NCBI RefSeq assembly: GCF_004919095.1
Contig: NZ_STGJ01000009.1
Span: forward strand, 99,893-163,892
Direction: 5' to 3'
Source of the DNA: Crenobacter intestini
GTDB lineage: Bacteria > Pseudomonadota > Gammaproteobacteria > Burkholderiales > Chromobacteriaceae
DNA length: 64,000 bases
The notes below the pieces were generated by a model. That model worked only from the letters and a program-made list of their open reading frames with translations, was not told where the DNA came from and did not search any database. This document shows, one piece after another, positions 56,094 through 64,000 of this stretch; position 1 is the stretch's first letter, and every line of letters begins with the position of its first letter. The position numbers were made by a program, and so were the translations under genes.

Positions 56094-56516
56094 ATGAATT
56101 TCAGACGCGGACAGCAGCGGGACGAGCCCGAGATCAACTTCATCCCCTTGATCGATTTGTTGCTGGTCATCCTGATCTTCCTGATGGTGACGACGACGTA
56201 TTCGCGTTACTCGGAGATCGAGGTCAACCTGCCGACGGCCGACTCCGGCGCGGCCGAACAAAAGAGCGCCGAGATGGACGTGCTGGTCAGCGCCGGCGGC
56301 GAAGTGGTTGTCGGCAAGACGCGCCTTGCCAAACCTTCGCTTGGCCAGTTGACCGAGCTTTTGCAGGCGGACGCGAGCGGCAGGCAGAACCCGGTGGTGG
56401 TCATCAGCGCCGACGCGCGCGCCGAGCACCAGTGGGTCGTCAACGTGATGGAGGCCGCCCGCCAGGCCGGGCTGACCCAGCTGACCTTCGCGACGCGTAC
56501 CGACGCGGGAGGCTAG
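56094..56516 (+). CDS. exbD: ExbD/TolR-family energy transducer
   Basis: 140 residues. The single N-terminal helix carries the essential Asp in INFIPLIDLLLVILIFLMV (Asp about residue 21), followed by a periplasmic domain with QLTELLQADASGRQNPVVVIS. It starts 6 bp after exbB and partners with it. Its stop codon abuts the next start. Confidence 0.92.
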   Translation: MNFRRGQQRDEPEINFIPLIDLLLVILIFLMVTTTYSRYSEIEVNLPTADSGAAEQKSAEMDVLVSAGGEVVVGKTRLAKPSLGQLTELLQADASGRQNPVVVISADARAEHQWVVNVMEAARQAGLTQLTFATRTDAGG

Positions 56517-57539
56517 GTGGCGGGTGTGATCGAACGCCACTGGTACGCGCCGCGTCCGTGGCTGGCTGTGTTGCTGTGGCCGCTCTCGGCCTTGTTCGCG
56601 CTGGTGAGCGGTTTACGGCGTCTTGCCTACCGGCTTGGTCTCTTGCGCCAGGCGCGATTGGCCTGTCCGGTGGTGGTGGTCGGCAATATCAACGTCGGCG
56701 GCGTCGGCAAGACCCCGCTGACCCTCTCCCTGATCGAGTCGCTGCAGGCCTTGGGCCTGCGTGTCGGCGTCATCAGCCGCGGTTATGGCGGCTCGCGCCG
56801 CGAGCCTGGCCTCGTGCGTGCAGGTGATACGGCCAGCGAAGTCGGCGATGAACCGCTGCTTTTCGCGCAAAGCGGCGTGCCGGTAGCCACCGGGCGCGAC
56901 CGCGTCGCGGCCGGCGCCTTGCTGCTGGCGGCTCACCCCGGACTTGACCTGATCCTGTCCGACGACGGGCTGCAGCATTACCGGCTTGCGCGTGACCTGG
57001 AGCTGGTCGTGCTGGACGGCACGCGTGGTCTGGGTAACGGTTGCCTGCTGCCGGCCGGGCCGCTGCGCGAGCGCGCCTCGCGCCTGAGTCGGGTTGGCGC
57101 GCTGGTGGTCAACGGCGAAGCGACGGGGCCGCTGCCCGAGGTGGCGGGCGTGCCGCGCTTTACGATGGCGCTTGAGGCGGGTGAGTTTTTCGAGGTGGGC
57201 AAACCTGGCAACCGGCGCCAGGCAGCCGATTTTTCCGGCGAGCGCGTGGTCGCCCTGGCCGGTATCGGTCATCCGGAGCGCTTCTTTTCGACGCTGGCAT
57301 CGCTCGGTCTGCGTTGCGATGCGACACTGGCTTTCCCGGACCACCATGCGTTCACTGCTGCGGACCTGCCACAGGCCGACGCACTGGTGGTGACCACCAA
57401 GGATGCCGTCAAATTGTACGGCATCAATCATGCTAGACTATGGGCTTTGCCGGTCAGGGCGAGGCTGTCGCCCGACCTTGCCCGGTGGATCGCCGCGCAA
57501 CTGAAATTAAGAGACGCGAATGGACGCAAAATTTCTTGA
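56517..57539 (+). CDS. lpxK: Tetraacyldisaccharide 4'-kinase
   Basis: 340-residue membrane-associated kinase of lipid A synthesis that adds the 4'-phosphate. The Walker A motif is [14 protein letters not shown] (about residue 58), followed by [10 protein letters not shown] and [17 protein letters not shown]; the C-terminal TTKDAVK is conserved. It begins with GTG. The GTG at 56517 has GGAGG 4 bases upstream, but the GTG at 56526 would give MIERHW, closely like E. coli LpxK MIEKIW. Confidence 0.93.
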   Translation: MAGVIERHWYAPRPWLAVLLWPLSALFALVSGLRRLAYRLGLLRQARLACPVVVVGNINVGGVGKTPLTLSLIESLQALGLRVGVISRGYGGSRREPGLVRAGDTASEVGDEPLLFAQSGVPVATGRDRVAAGALLLAAHPGLDLILSDDGLQHYRLARDLELVVLDGTRGLGNGCLLPAGPLRERASRLSRVGALVVNGEATGPLPEVAGVPRFTMALEAGEFFEVGKPGNRRQAADFSGERVVALAGIGHPERFFSTLASLGLRCDATLAFPDHHAFTAADLPQADALVVTTKDAVKLYGINHARLWALPVRARLSPDLARWIAAQLKLRDANGRKIS

Positions 57540-57701
57540 AATCCTGGTCTGCCCGCTGTGCAAGGGGCCTCTGTTCTACGCCAAGGACGCGCAAGAGCTG
57601 ATCTGCAAGCCCGATCGCCTGGCGTTCCCGATCCGCGACGGCATCCCGATGATGCTGGAGAGCGAGGCGCGCGAACTGCCGGCCGACGAAGAGGTCGGTC
57701 A

Positions 57702-57705
<4 letters not shown>
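57520..57705 (+). CDS. ycaR: Trm112/YcaR-family small protein
   Basis: 61-residue zinc-ribbon-like protein. [16 protein letters not shown] holds one CxxC, and the [13 protein letters not shown] strand is the family hallmark. The second cysteine pair is reduced to a single Cys in ELICKPD, as in many bacterial members. It overlaps the lpxK end by 20 bp and the kdsB start by 4 bp. In bacteria its partner is uncertain. Confidence 0.9.
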
Positions 57706-59142
<1,437 letters not shown>

Positions 59143-59152
59143 GGACGGACAG

Positions 59153-59210
59153 ACCGTGCCGGCGGCGGCACGGTTGCGTCCCATGCAAAAGCTCGGCCGT
59201 GCCGGGCTTT
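59153..59210 (+). terminator. Paired hairpins after adk
   Basis: ACCGTGCCG (59153-59161) pairs with CGGCACGGT (59166-59174). A second stem TGCAAAAGC (59181-59189) pairs with GCTTTTGCA (59203-59211). Neither has a long T-run, so termination is likely but not classical. Confidence 0.5.
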
Positions 59211-59295
59211 TGCAAATGGGGATTGCTGTTTACTTGTAGGTCAGGCGTAGTGGTTATAACGTTATGCTCCTTTGCTTTGTTATTAACAAAAGCAT

Positions 59296-59324
59296 TTGAG
59301 CGCAATTATTGATGCTTGTACAAT
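59296..59324 (+). promoter_or_regulatory. Promoter of the Nudix-like gene
   Basis: TTGAGC (59296-59301), 17 bp, TACAAT (59319-59324). It would start the transcript near 59331 and so rules out the TTG/GTG starts just upstream. A 10-bp palindrome ATAACGTTAT lies at 59256-59265. Confidence 0.6.
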
Positions 59325-59387
59325 CTTTGCGTGTCGGAGTTGGGTCACGAGCCCATTGGCACTACGTTCGAACTGATTTTGGAATCC

Positions 59388-59861
59388 ATGCATACACATC
59401 GAGAAACAAGACCCGAGCGCCAGTTGTCCCCGTCCCTGATCCGCAGGGCGACGGCGATCGTCGAGATGCCTGACGGCGTGCTGGTGACGGCGCCCTTGGG
59501 GGGGCGTTTTGCCTTGCCCGGCGGCCGTGCCGAGCGCGGCGAGTTGCGTTCGCAGGCCTTGCTGCGCCATATCCGAGACGAGACGGGTTTGCGCGTCAAC
59601 TCCATGCTTTACCTGTTCGACCACATCACCGCGCACAACGCGCACAAGGTCTACCTGTGCATCGGGCAGGGCACCGCGCGTCCGCAGGGGGAAATGGCGC
59701 GCATGGCGCTGGTCGCCTCGCCGGACACGGAGCAGGACCTGCATATCGAGACGCGCGCGATCTTGCGCCGTTATGCAAAGCTGCGCGGGGAAGAGGGACC
59801 GAAGAGCGAGGCGGTCCGCGCCTTTCTCGCGCTGGCTCGTTATATCGCCAAGGTCGATTGA
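59388..59861 (+). CDS. Nudix-hydrolase-like protein
   Basis: 157 residues with a Nudix box at about residues 46-69 (GGRAERGELRSQALLRHIRD then ETGL). The Gly-x5-Glu start and the final Glu are kept, but the usual REVxEE reads RHIRDE, so one catalytic acid is replaced by His and another by Asp. Activity is therefore uncertain. The ATG at 59388 is preferred because the promoter lies between it and the earlier possible starts. It is solitary, with a strong terminator. The substrate is unknown. Confidence 0.8.
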   Translation: MHTHRETRPERQLSPSLIRRATAIVEMPDGVLVTAPLGGRFALPGGRAERGELRSQALLRHIRDETGLRVNSMLYLFDHITAHNAHKVYLCIGQGTARPQGEMARMALVASPDTEQDLHIETRAILRRYAKLRGEEGPKSEAVRAFLALARYIAKVD

Positions 59862-59874
59862 CGCGCGTTGCAGG

Positions 59875-59913
59875 CAAAAAAACGGCGCACCCCTTATCCG
59901 GGTGCGCCGTTTG
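59875..59913. terminator. Bidirectional terminator after the Nudix-like gene
   Basis: AACGGCGCACCC (59881-59892) pairs with GGGTGCGCCGTT (59900-59911), with an A-run on the left and a short T-run on the right. It serves both convergent genes. Confidence 0.85.
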
Positions 59914-59928
59914 CATTTGGGGGAGGCT

Positions 59929-60474
59929 TCAGCCGCCGGCCGCAGCCGTCACCGGCAGGATGACCCAGCCCAGCGACTCGCCCGCCGAGAAAGCCAGCAT
60001 CATCAATAGCGCGGCGATCGGGCTGAACAGCAGCGTGCCCAGCAGCACGCGCATGCGGGTGTTTCCGCTGACTGCCGCGAGCGCGTTGATCATCATCAGC
60101 ATGCCGAACAGGGCGATCACCATGGTGACCGCGTCGGCGACGTCGCCGGGTAGCCAGCTGGCCAACGGACTCAGCAACTGCACCGCGCCGACGGCGACGA
60201 TGATGCCGAACAGCGGACGTTGCGCGCCGGTATCGGCAAACTTCAGCCAGCGGCGCATGAACCCGGCGAGCAGGATGCTCTCGGCGGTGCCCAGCAGGGT
60301 GAACAGCATCAGCCGGCCGGCGATGTCGTCGCCCAGGTCGGTCGCGCCGGCCGCGCCGACCAGACCGCTGAGCAGCAGCAGGATCGCCGGCTGCCAGGGC
60401 GGGTAGTTGTAATGGGCGAGCGGCTGCACCCGCCCGCGGATCAGGTCGATCGCGTCGTGGAAGATGGCCTGCAT
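59929..60474 (-). CDS. Hypothetical multi-pass membrane protein next to purU
   Basis: 181 residues with four to five hydrophobic segments (starting near AILLLLSGLVGAAG and ending with IAALLMMLAFSAGESLGWV). The N-terminus IFHDAIDLIRGRVQPLAHYN resembles the entry of Yip1-like membrane proteins, but I cannot assign a family with confidence. It begins 2 bp after purU ends, so the two are co-transcribed. Function is unknown. Confidence 0.72.
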   Translation of the reverse strand: MQAIFHDAIDLIRGRVQPLAHYNYPPWQPAILLLLSGLVGAAGATDLGDDIAGRLMLFTLLGTAESILLAGFMRRWLKFADTGAQRPLFGIIVAVGAVQLLSPLASWLPGDVADAVTMVIALFGMLMMINALAAVSGNTRMRVLLGTLLFSPIAALLMMLAFSAGESLGWVILPVTAAAGG

Positions 60475-60476
60475 GC

Positions 60477-61340
60477 TCAGTCGAACACGACGGTCTTGTT
60501 GCTGTACGACAGGACCCGGTTGTCGATGTGCCAGCGCACGGCGCGGGACAGCACCACTTTCTCAAGATCGCGACCCTTCTCGACCAGGTCTTCCACGCTG
60601 TCGCGGTGCGAGATTCGGGTCACCTCCTGCTCGATGATCGGGCCTTCGTCGAGGTCTTCGGTCACATAGTGGCTGGTCGCGCCGATCAGCTTCACGCCGC
60701 GCGCGAACGCGCGGTGGTAGGGTTTGGCGCCGTCGAAAGCCGGCAGGAAGCTGTGGTGGATGTTGATCACGCGGTTCGGGTAGCGCTCGACGAAGCGCTC
60801 GGACAGCACCTGCATGTAGCGGGCCAGCACGATGAAGTCGACGCCGGCTTCTTCCATCAGCCGCCACTGTTCAGCCTCGGCTTCGGCCTTGTTGTCCTTG
60901 TTGACCGGAAGTACATGGAAGGGAATGCCGTTGAATTCGACGATACGGCGGCAGTCCTCGTGGTTGGAGATTACCAGCGGAATCTCGCAGTCGAGCTCGC
61001 CGATGCGCCAGCGGTGCAGCAGGTCGACCAGGCAGTGCTCGTATTTGGAGACGAAGATCGCCATGCGCGGTTTGCGGGTCGACAGCGAAACACGCCATTG
61101 CATCTGGTGTTCGGCGGCGATCGGCGCGAAGGCTGCGCCGAAGCTTTCCATCGGCAGGGTGAAGCCCTCCAGTTCCCACTGCACGCGCATCAGGAACAGT
61201 TTTTCGCTGAGGTCCTGGTGCTGGTCCGCGTGCATGATGTTCGCGTTATACGTCAGCAGGAAGTTGGCAATGGCTGCGACCAGCCCCTTGCGGTCGGGGC
61301 AACTCACCAGCAAGGTGGCGGTGGCGGGTTTCGAGTTCAT
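60477..61340 (-). CDS. purU: Formyltetrahydrofolate deformylase
   Basis: 287-residue enzyme that hydrolyses 10-formyl-THF to formate and THF. The N-terminal ACT domain (TLLVSCPDRKGLVAAIANFL) senses glycine or methionine in relatives. The formyltransferase core has INIHHSFLPAFDGAKPYHRA and HYVTEDLDEGPIIEQ. The ATG at 61340 is preferred; ATGs at 61367 and 61388 are in frame. It lies beside folD and about 20 kb from a formate dehydrogenase that could use the product. Confidence 0.93.
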   Translation of the reverse strand: MNSKPATATLLVSCPDRKGLVAAIANFLLTYNANIMHADQHQDLSEKLFLMRVQWELEGFTLPMESFGAAFAPIAAEHQMQWRVSLSTRKPRMAIFVSKYEHCLVDLLHRWRIGELDCEIPLVISNHEDCRRIVEFNGIPFHVLPVNKDNKAEAEAEQWRLMEEAGVDFIVLARYMQVLSERFVERYPNRVINIHHSFLPAFDGAKPYHRAFARGVKLIGATSHYVTEDLDEGPIIEQEVTRISHRDSVEDLVEKGRDLEKVVLSRAVRWHIDNRVLSYSNKTVVFD

Positions 61341-61370
61341 CGTATGGGGTGTCCGTGAGGTATCCATAGA

Positions 61371-61404
61371 AAGCAAAACGCCACGCACCCGTGGGCGGTG
61401 GCGT
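61371..61404 (-). terminator. folD terminator
   Basis: ACGCCAC (61378-61384) pairs with GTGGCGT (61398-61404); the minus-strand stem is followed by TTTTGCTTTC. Confidence 0.6.
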
Positions 61405-61425
61405 CGAGCTCGGGTATTCAGAAGG

Positions 61426-62277
61426 TCATGCGTGCAGGTTCGCGCAATCGAGCGTGTTCTGCAAGAGGGTCGCGATGGTCATCGGGCCGACACCGCCCGG
61501 TACCGGCGTGATGAAGGCCGCGCGTTCGCTAGCCTGGGCAAATTCCACGTCACCGGCGAGCGTGCCGTCCGCCAGGCGGTTGATGCCGACGTCGATCACC
61601 ACCGCGCCAGGTTTGACCCACTCGCCCTTGACGAAGCCGGGTTTGCCGACCGCGGCAACGACAATGTCGGCCGCCGCCACTTCTGCGGCCAGGTTTTCGG
61701 TCGCGCTGTGGCAGACGGTCACCGTCGCGCGCGCCAGCAGCATCTCGAGTGCCTGCGGGCGGCCGACGATATTGGACGCACCGACGATCACCGCCTTCTT
61801 GCCCTTCGGGTCGATGCCGTATTTTTCCAGCAGCGTCATCACGCCGCGCGGTGTGCACGGGCGCAGCAGCGGCATCTTGATCGCGAGGCGGCCCATATTG
61901 TAGGGGTGGAAGCCGTCCACGTCCTTGTGCGGGGCAATGCGTTCGATCACGGCCTGCGGGTCGATGTGCTCGGGCAACGGCAACTGGACCAGGATGCCGT
62001 CCACTTCGTTGTCGGCGTTCAGCTGGTCGACGATGGCCAGCAGTTCTTCCTGCGTAGTCGACGCCGGCAGGTCCCAGGCCAGCGAACGGATGCCGGCCTT
62101 CTCGCAGCTTTTTTTCTTGTTGCGCACGTAAACGGCCGACGCCGGGTCGTCGCCGATCAGGATGACGGCGAGGGCAGGGGCACGCTTGCCTGCGGCAAGG
62201 CGGGCGTCAACGCCTGCGCGGACTTCTTCGATCAGTGCTGCTGCGACGGCTTTGCCGTCGATGATTTGTGCCGACAT
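61426..62277 (-). CDS. folD: Bifunctional methylenetetrahydrofolate dehydrogenase/cyclohydrolase
   Basis: 283-residue enzyme linking methylene- and formyl-THF. Recognisable parts are [14 protein letters not shown] with the active-site Lys (about residue 54), [25 protein letters not shown], the Rossmann [12 protein letters not shown] and the C-terminal [15 protein letters not shown]. The length is typical. A terminator separates it from the downstream purU on the same strand. Confidence 0.96.
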   Translation of the reverse strand: MSAQIIDGKAVAAALIEEVRAGVDARLAAGKRAPALAVILIGDDPASAVYVRNKKKSCEKAGIRSLAWDLPASTTQEELLAIVDQLNADNEVDGILVQLPLPEHIDPQAVIERIAPHKDVDGFHPYNMGRLAIKMPLLRPCTPRGVMTLLEKYGIDPKGKKAVIVGASNIVGRPQALEMLLARATVTVCHSATENLAAEVAAADIVVAAVGKPGFVKGEWVKPGAVVIDVGINRLADGTLAGDVEFAQASERAAFITPVPGGVGPMTIATLLQNTLDCANLHA

Positions 62278-62401
62278 GTGTGTAAGGCTTCCGAAGTGGA
62301 GGGCGGGATATCAAGCTGTATATTTTCGCATTTATATGCCAGCCTGCTCAATGGGGATTGACGCGGTGGCTGCCCGCAGGTATAGTCCACGCCTCTGATG
62401 T

Positions 62402-62478
62402 CGGAGTGTAGCGCAGCCCGGTAGCGCACCTGCTTTGGGAGCAGGGGGTCCAAGGTTCGAATCCTTGTACTCCGACCA
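62402..62478 (+). tRNA. tRNA-Pro (anticodon UGG)
   Basis: CGGAGTG acceptor paired with TACTCCG, anticodon loop TTTGGGA, GGTTCGAATCC T arm, encoded CCA. 77 nt. Confidence 0.95.
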
Positions 62479-62505
62479 AGAATTCAAGCGTCTGTATTCA
62501 GACTT

Positions 62506-62582
62506 GCGCCCGTAGCTCAACCGGATAGAGCACCGGCCTTCTAAGCCGGGGGTTACAGGTTCGAGTCCTGTCGGGCGCGCCA
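62506..62582 (+). tRNA. tRNA-Arg (anticodon UCU)
   Basis: GCGCCCG acceptor paired with CGGGCGC, anticodon loop CTTCTAA, AGGTTCGAGTCCT T arm, encoded CCA. 77 nt. Confidence 0.95.
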
Positions 62583-62590
62583 GGTTCGTT

Positions 62591-62667
62591 GGTGGATGTA
62601 GCTCAGTTGGTAGAGTCCCGGATTGTGATTCCGGTTGTCGTGGGTTCGAGTCCCATCATCCACCCCA
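62591..62667 (+). tRNA. tRNA-His (anticodon GUG)
   Basis: Encoded G-1 then GTGGATG paired with CATCCAC, anticodon loop TTGTGAT, GGGTTCGAGTCCC T arm, encoded CCA. 77 nt. Its 3' half is the likely integration site of the element that follows. Confidence 0.95.
62640..62667 (+). other. Putative attachment site (attL) in the 3' end of tRNA-His
   Basis: Integrases of this type usually recombine in the T arm and 3' end of a tRNA gene, and the recombinase starts about 100 bp downstream. The matching copy at the far end of the element is outside the window, so the exact core is unknown. Confidence 0.45.
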
Positions 62668-62676
62668 TATCAAGCT

Positions 62677-62714
62677 AAAACCCTGATTTTCCAAGGAAAT
62701 CAGGGTTTTTTTGC
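62677..62714 (+). terminator. Terminator of the Pro-Arg-His tRNA cluster
   Basis: AAAACCCTGATTT (62677-62689) pairs with AAATCAGGGTTTT (62697-62709), followed by more T residues. Confidence 0.9.
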
Positions 62715-62769
62715 GTGGATAAAACGATTTGCTACACGAACTGTTACACATACAGGGAGTGCAAGTCGT

Positions 62770-63960
62770 ATGAAAGTTGTCTCAGAAAATTTTTACCGCC
62801 GTGGCAAAAAAGGTACGTTCTACTGCCGTCGCCGAGTCCCTCACGATCTCGTCAGCTTGTACGGCGGACGCCACGAAATCCTGCGCAGTTTGAAGACTTC
62901 GGACGAGTCGATCACCCTCCAGCGCTGGCGCGCGTGCATGGTCGAACTCGACCAAACCTTCGCTGACCTGCGCAAGCGCCACGCGGCCTTGCTGGACCCT
63001 GCAGAACCCATCCTGGTTCCTCATTTGAGTGCACCCTTCGTGGAGAACCTCGGCCGGTTTTGGGTGCAGCAAGTGTTGCTTAGCGATGATGCGGCTCGGT
63101 TGGCGGGGCTGGATGATGAGCAGTTTGACGAGCTTGGCGATAAGTTGAGCGCTCAGCGCAAAGAACTTGGTCGCATGCTGGCACAGGGCTGCTTTGATCG
63201 GATCGAGCCCGCGTTCTTGGCATTCCTGCATCTGTGCGGGGTCAGCGTACAGATTTCCGATGACGAGCGGGCGCAGGTGTTGCGTGGCTTTTTGAAGTCT
63301 GTGATCAGTGCGCTTGACGTACAACTTGAGCGCCACGACGGCAAGATCAGGGAAACTCACGAAGTGGTCGCGCCGGACTTGGTGAAGCCTCCGGCGCAGT
63401 TGCTGCTCGATCAGCAAGCTCGGGCTCAGTCTGCGAGCGTATCCTGGCAACAGGTTTTTGATGTCTGGCAAAGTTTCGTGGAACAGCGACCCAAGTCGAC
63501 GGTGCTGGCTTACCAGACGGCGTGGCGTGACCTGATGAAATTCGCCGATACTCGGAAATTGTTCTGTCCGGCCGATCTGACTGCGACGTCGATGACTGAA
63601 TTCGTTCAGTACATGCGTGCGAGCAAGACTCTGCAGATCGGCACAATCAATGAACGATTAGCGAAGATCAAAGCGATTTTTCGGGTAGCCGTAGGTCGGC
63701 AGTTGCTGCTCACTAACCCGGCACAAGATACGTTGGGCTTTAGGGAAAGCGTACGCGGCAAGCTGACTAAGTCTCGTTTACCGTTTACCACGGAAGAACT
63801 TGAAGCAATTTTCTGTTGCCCGATCTACACCAACGCCCAATTGCGCTCGCAAGGGCAGGTAGGTGAGGCGAGCTACTGGATTCCGTTGCTGATGCTGTAT
63901 ACCGGCGCCCGACCTGAAGAGATCGCCGGTTTGCAGTTTGAATCGCCCCTCCTTTCCTAG
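62770..63960 (+). pseudogene. Tyrosine recombinase (integrase), truncated by an insertion
   Basis: 396 codons are open from the ATG at 62770. The N-terminal part (FYRRGKKGTFYCRRRVPHDL and LRSLKTSDESITLQRWRACM) resembles phage-type integrases with a DUF6538-like arm-binding domain, followed by a SAM-like core-binding domain. The catalytic domain begins normally (FTTEELEAIF, then YTGARPEEIAGLQF with the first catalytic Arg) but stops six codons later. The HxxR box and the catalytic Tyr are missing. The break coincides with a sequence like an IS end at 63939. It sits next to tRNA-His and is moderately less GC-rich than its neighbours. Confidence 0.85.
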
Positions 63961-64000
63961 ACACCACGAGAGCCTCACACTAGGCGCCACAAGGAGGTGT
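63939..64000 (+). mobile_element. Left end of a probable IS3-family element inside the integrase
   Basis: From 63939 the sequence TGAATCGCCCCTCCTTTCCT then AGACACC resembles the terminal pattern of IS3-family (IS407/IS51-like) elements, TGAACCGCCCC...TCCTGGAGAC. An AAGGAGG run at 63991-63997 looks like a ribosome-binding site for a transposase gene beyond the window. The integrase frame ends within this stretch. The family call is from memory and only 62 bp are visible. Confidence 0.45.

Overview
This is a GC-rich (roughly 65 percent by eye) chromosomal stretch of a betaproteobacterium. Its conserved blocks (rpsF-priB-rpsR-rplI, exbB-exbD-lpxK-ycaR-kdsB-adk, ppsR/ppsA) and protein flavour suggest the order Neisseriales (Chromobacteriaceae-like). 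That placement is an inference; no rRNA gene is present. Nearly all of the window is ordinary, densely packed core genome. The only clear accessory DNA is at the extreme right end.

Layout. 1-7.5 kb: a 2-Cys peroxiredoxin, trpS, the divergent ppsR/ppsA pair, two tandem periplasmic OB-fold (YgiW/YdeI-type) proteins behind a PmrA/QseB-like box, and an EamA transporter. 7.5-17 kb: a repeated palindromic element, mfd, a large PAS-GGDEF-EAL protein overlapping rlmB, a small metal-binding (HMA) protein, and the ribosomal operon rpsF-priB-rpsR-rplI behind a near-consensus promoter. 17-27.9 kb: lutABC (lactate oxidation), tRNA-Sec (selC), selB, a cation diffusion facilitator, a DUF2860-like outer-membrane protein, a histidine acid phosphatase, selA with a small membrane ORF, and an SrkA-type kinase. 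27.9-34.4 kb: guaD with two MFS transporters, an AT-rich gene-free gap, the divergent lysE/lrp-like pair, and an HNH protein. 34.5-41 kb: the formate dehydrogenase locus fdoGHI-fdhE with divergent fdhD. 41-53.7 kb: lysC, three tRNAs, a patatin, DUF456, ppk, yggX, argA, a hypothetical gene, ctpA-envC-gpmI, an ArsR regulator and a thioesterase. 53.7-62.7 kb: xseA, exbBD-lpxK-ycaR-kdsB-adk, a Nudix-like protein, a membrane protein, purU, folD and three tRNAs. 62.7-64 kb: a tyrosine recombinase next to tRNA-His, cut off by what looks like the end of an IS3-family element.

How the genes work together. The clearest functional theme is selenium and formate. The formate dehydrogenase alpha gene carries an in-frame UGA, flanked by a well-formed SECIS hairpin. 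SelA, SelB and tRNA-Sec, needed to read it, all lie within the window (selD is not seen). FdhD and FdhE mature the enzyme. PurU, which releases formate from formyl-tetrahydrofolate, and FolD, which feeds that pool, lie about 20 kb away. LutABC and the formate dehydrogenase both feed electrons to the respiratory chain.

I did not find a clearly undescribed multi-gene system. The best leads are the integrase interrupted at the tRNA-His island border, the SelB G4-motif deviation, a cluster of DnaA-box-like sites upstream of exbB, the PmrA/QseB-type box upstream of the OB-fold pair, and several small unassigned proteins.
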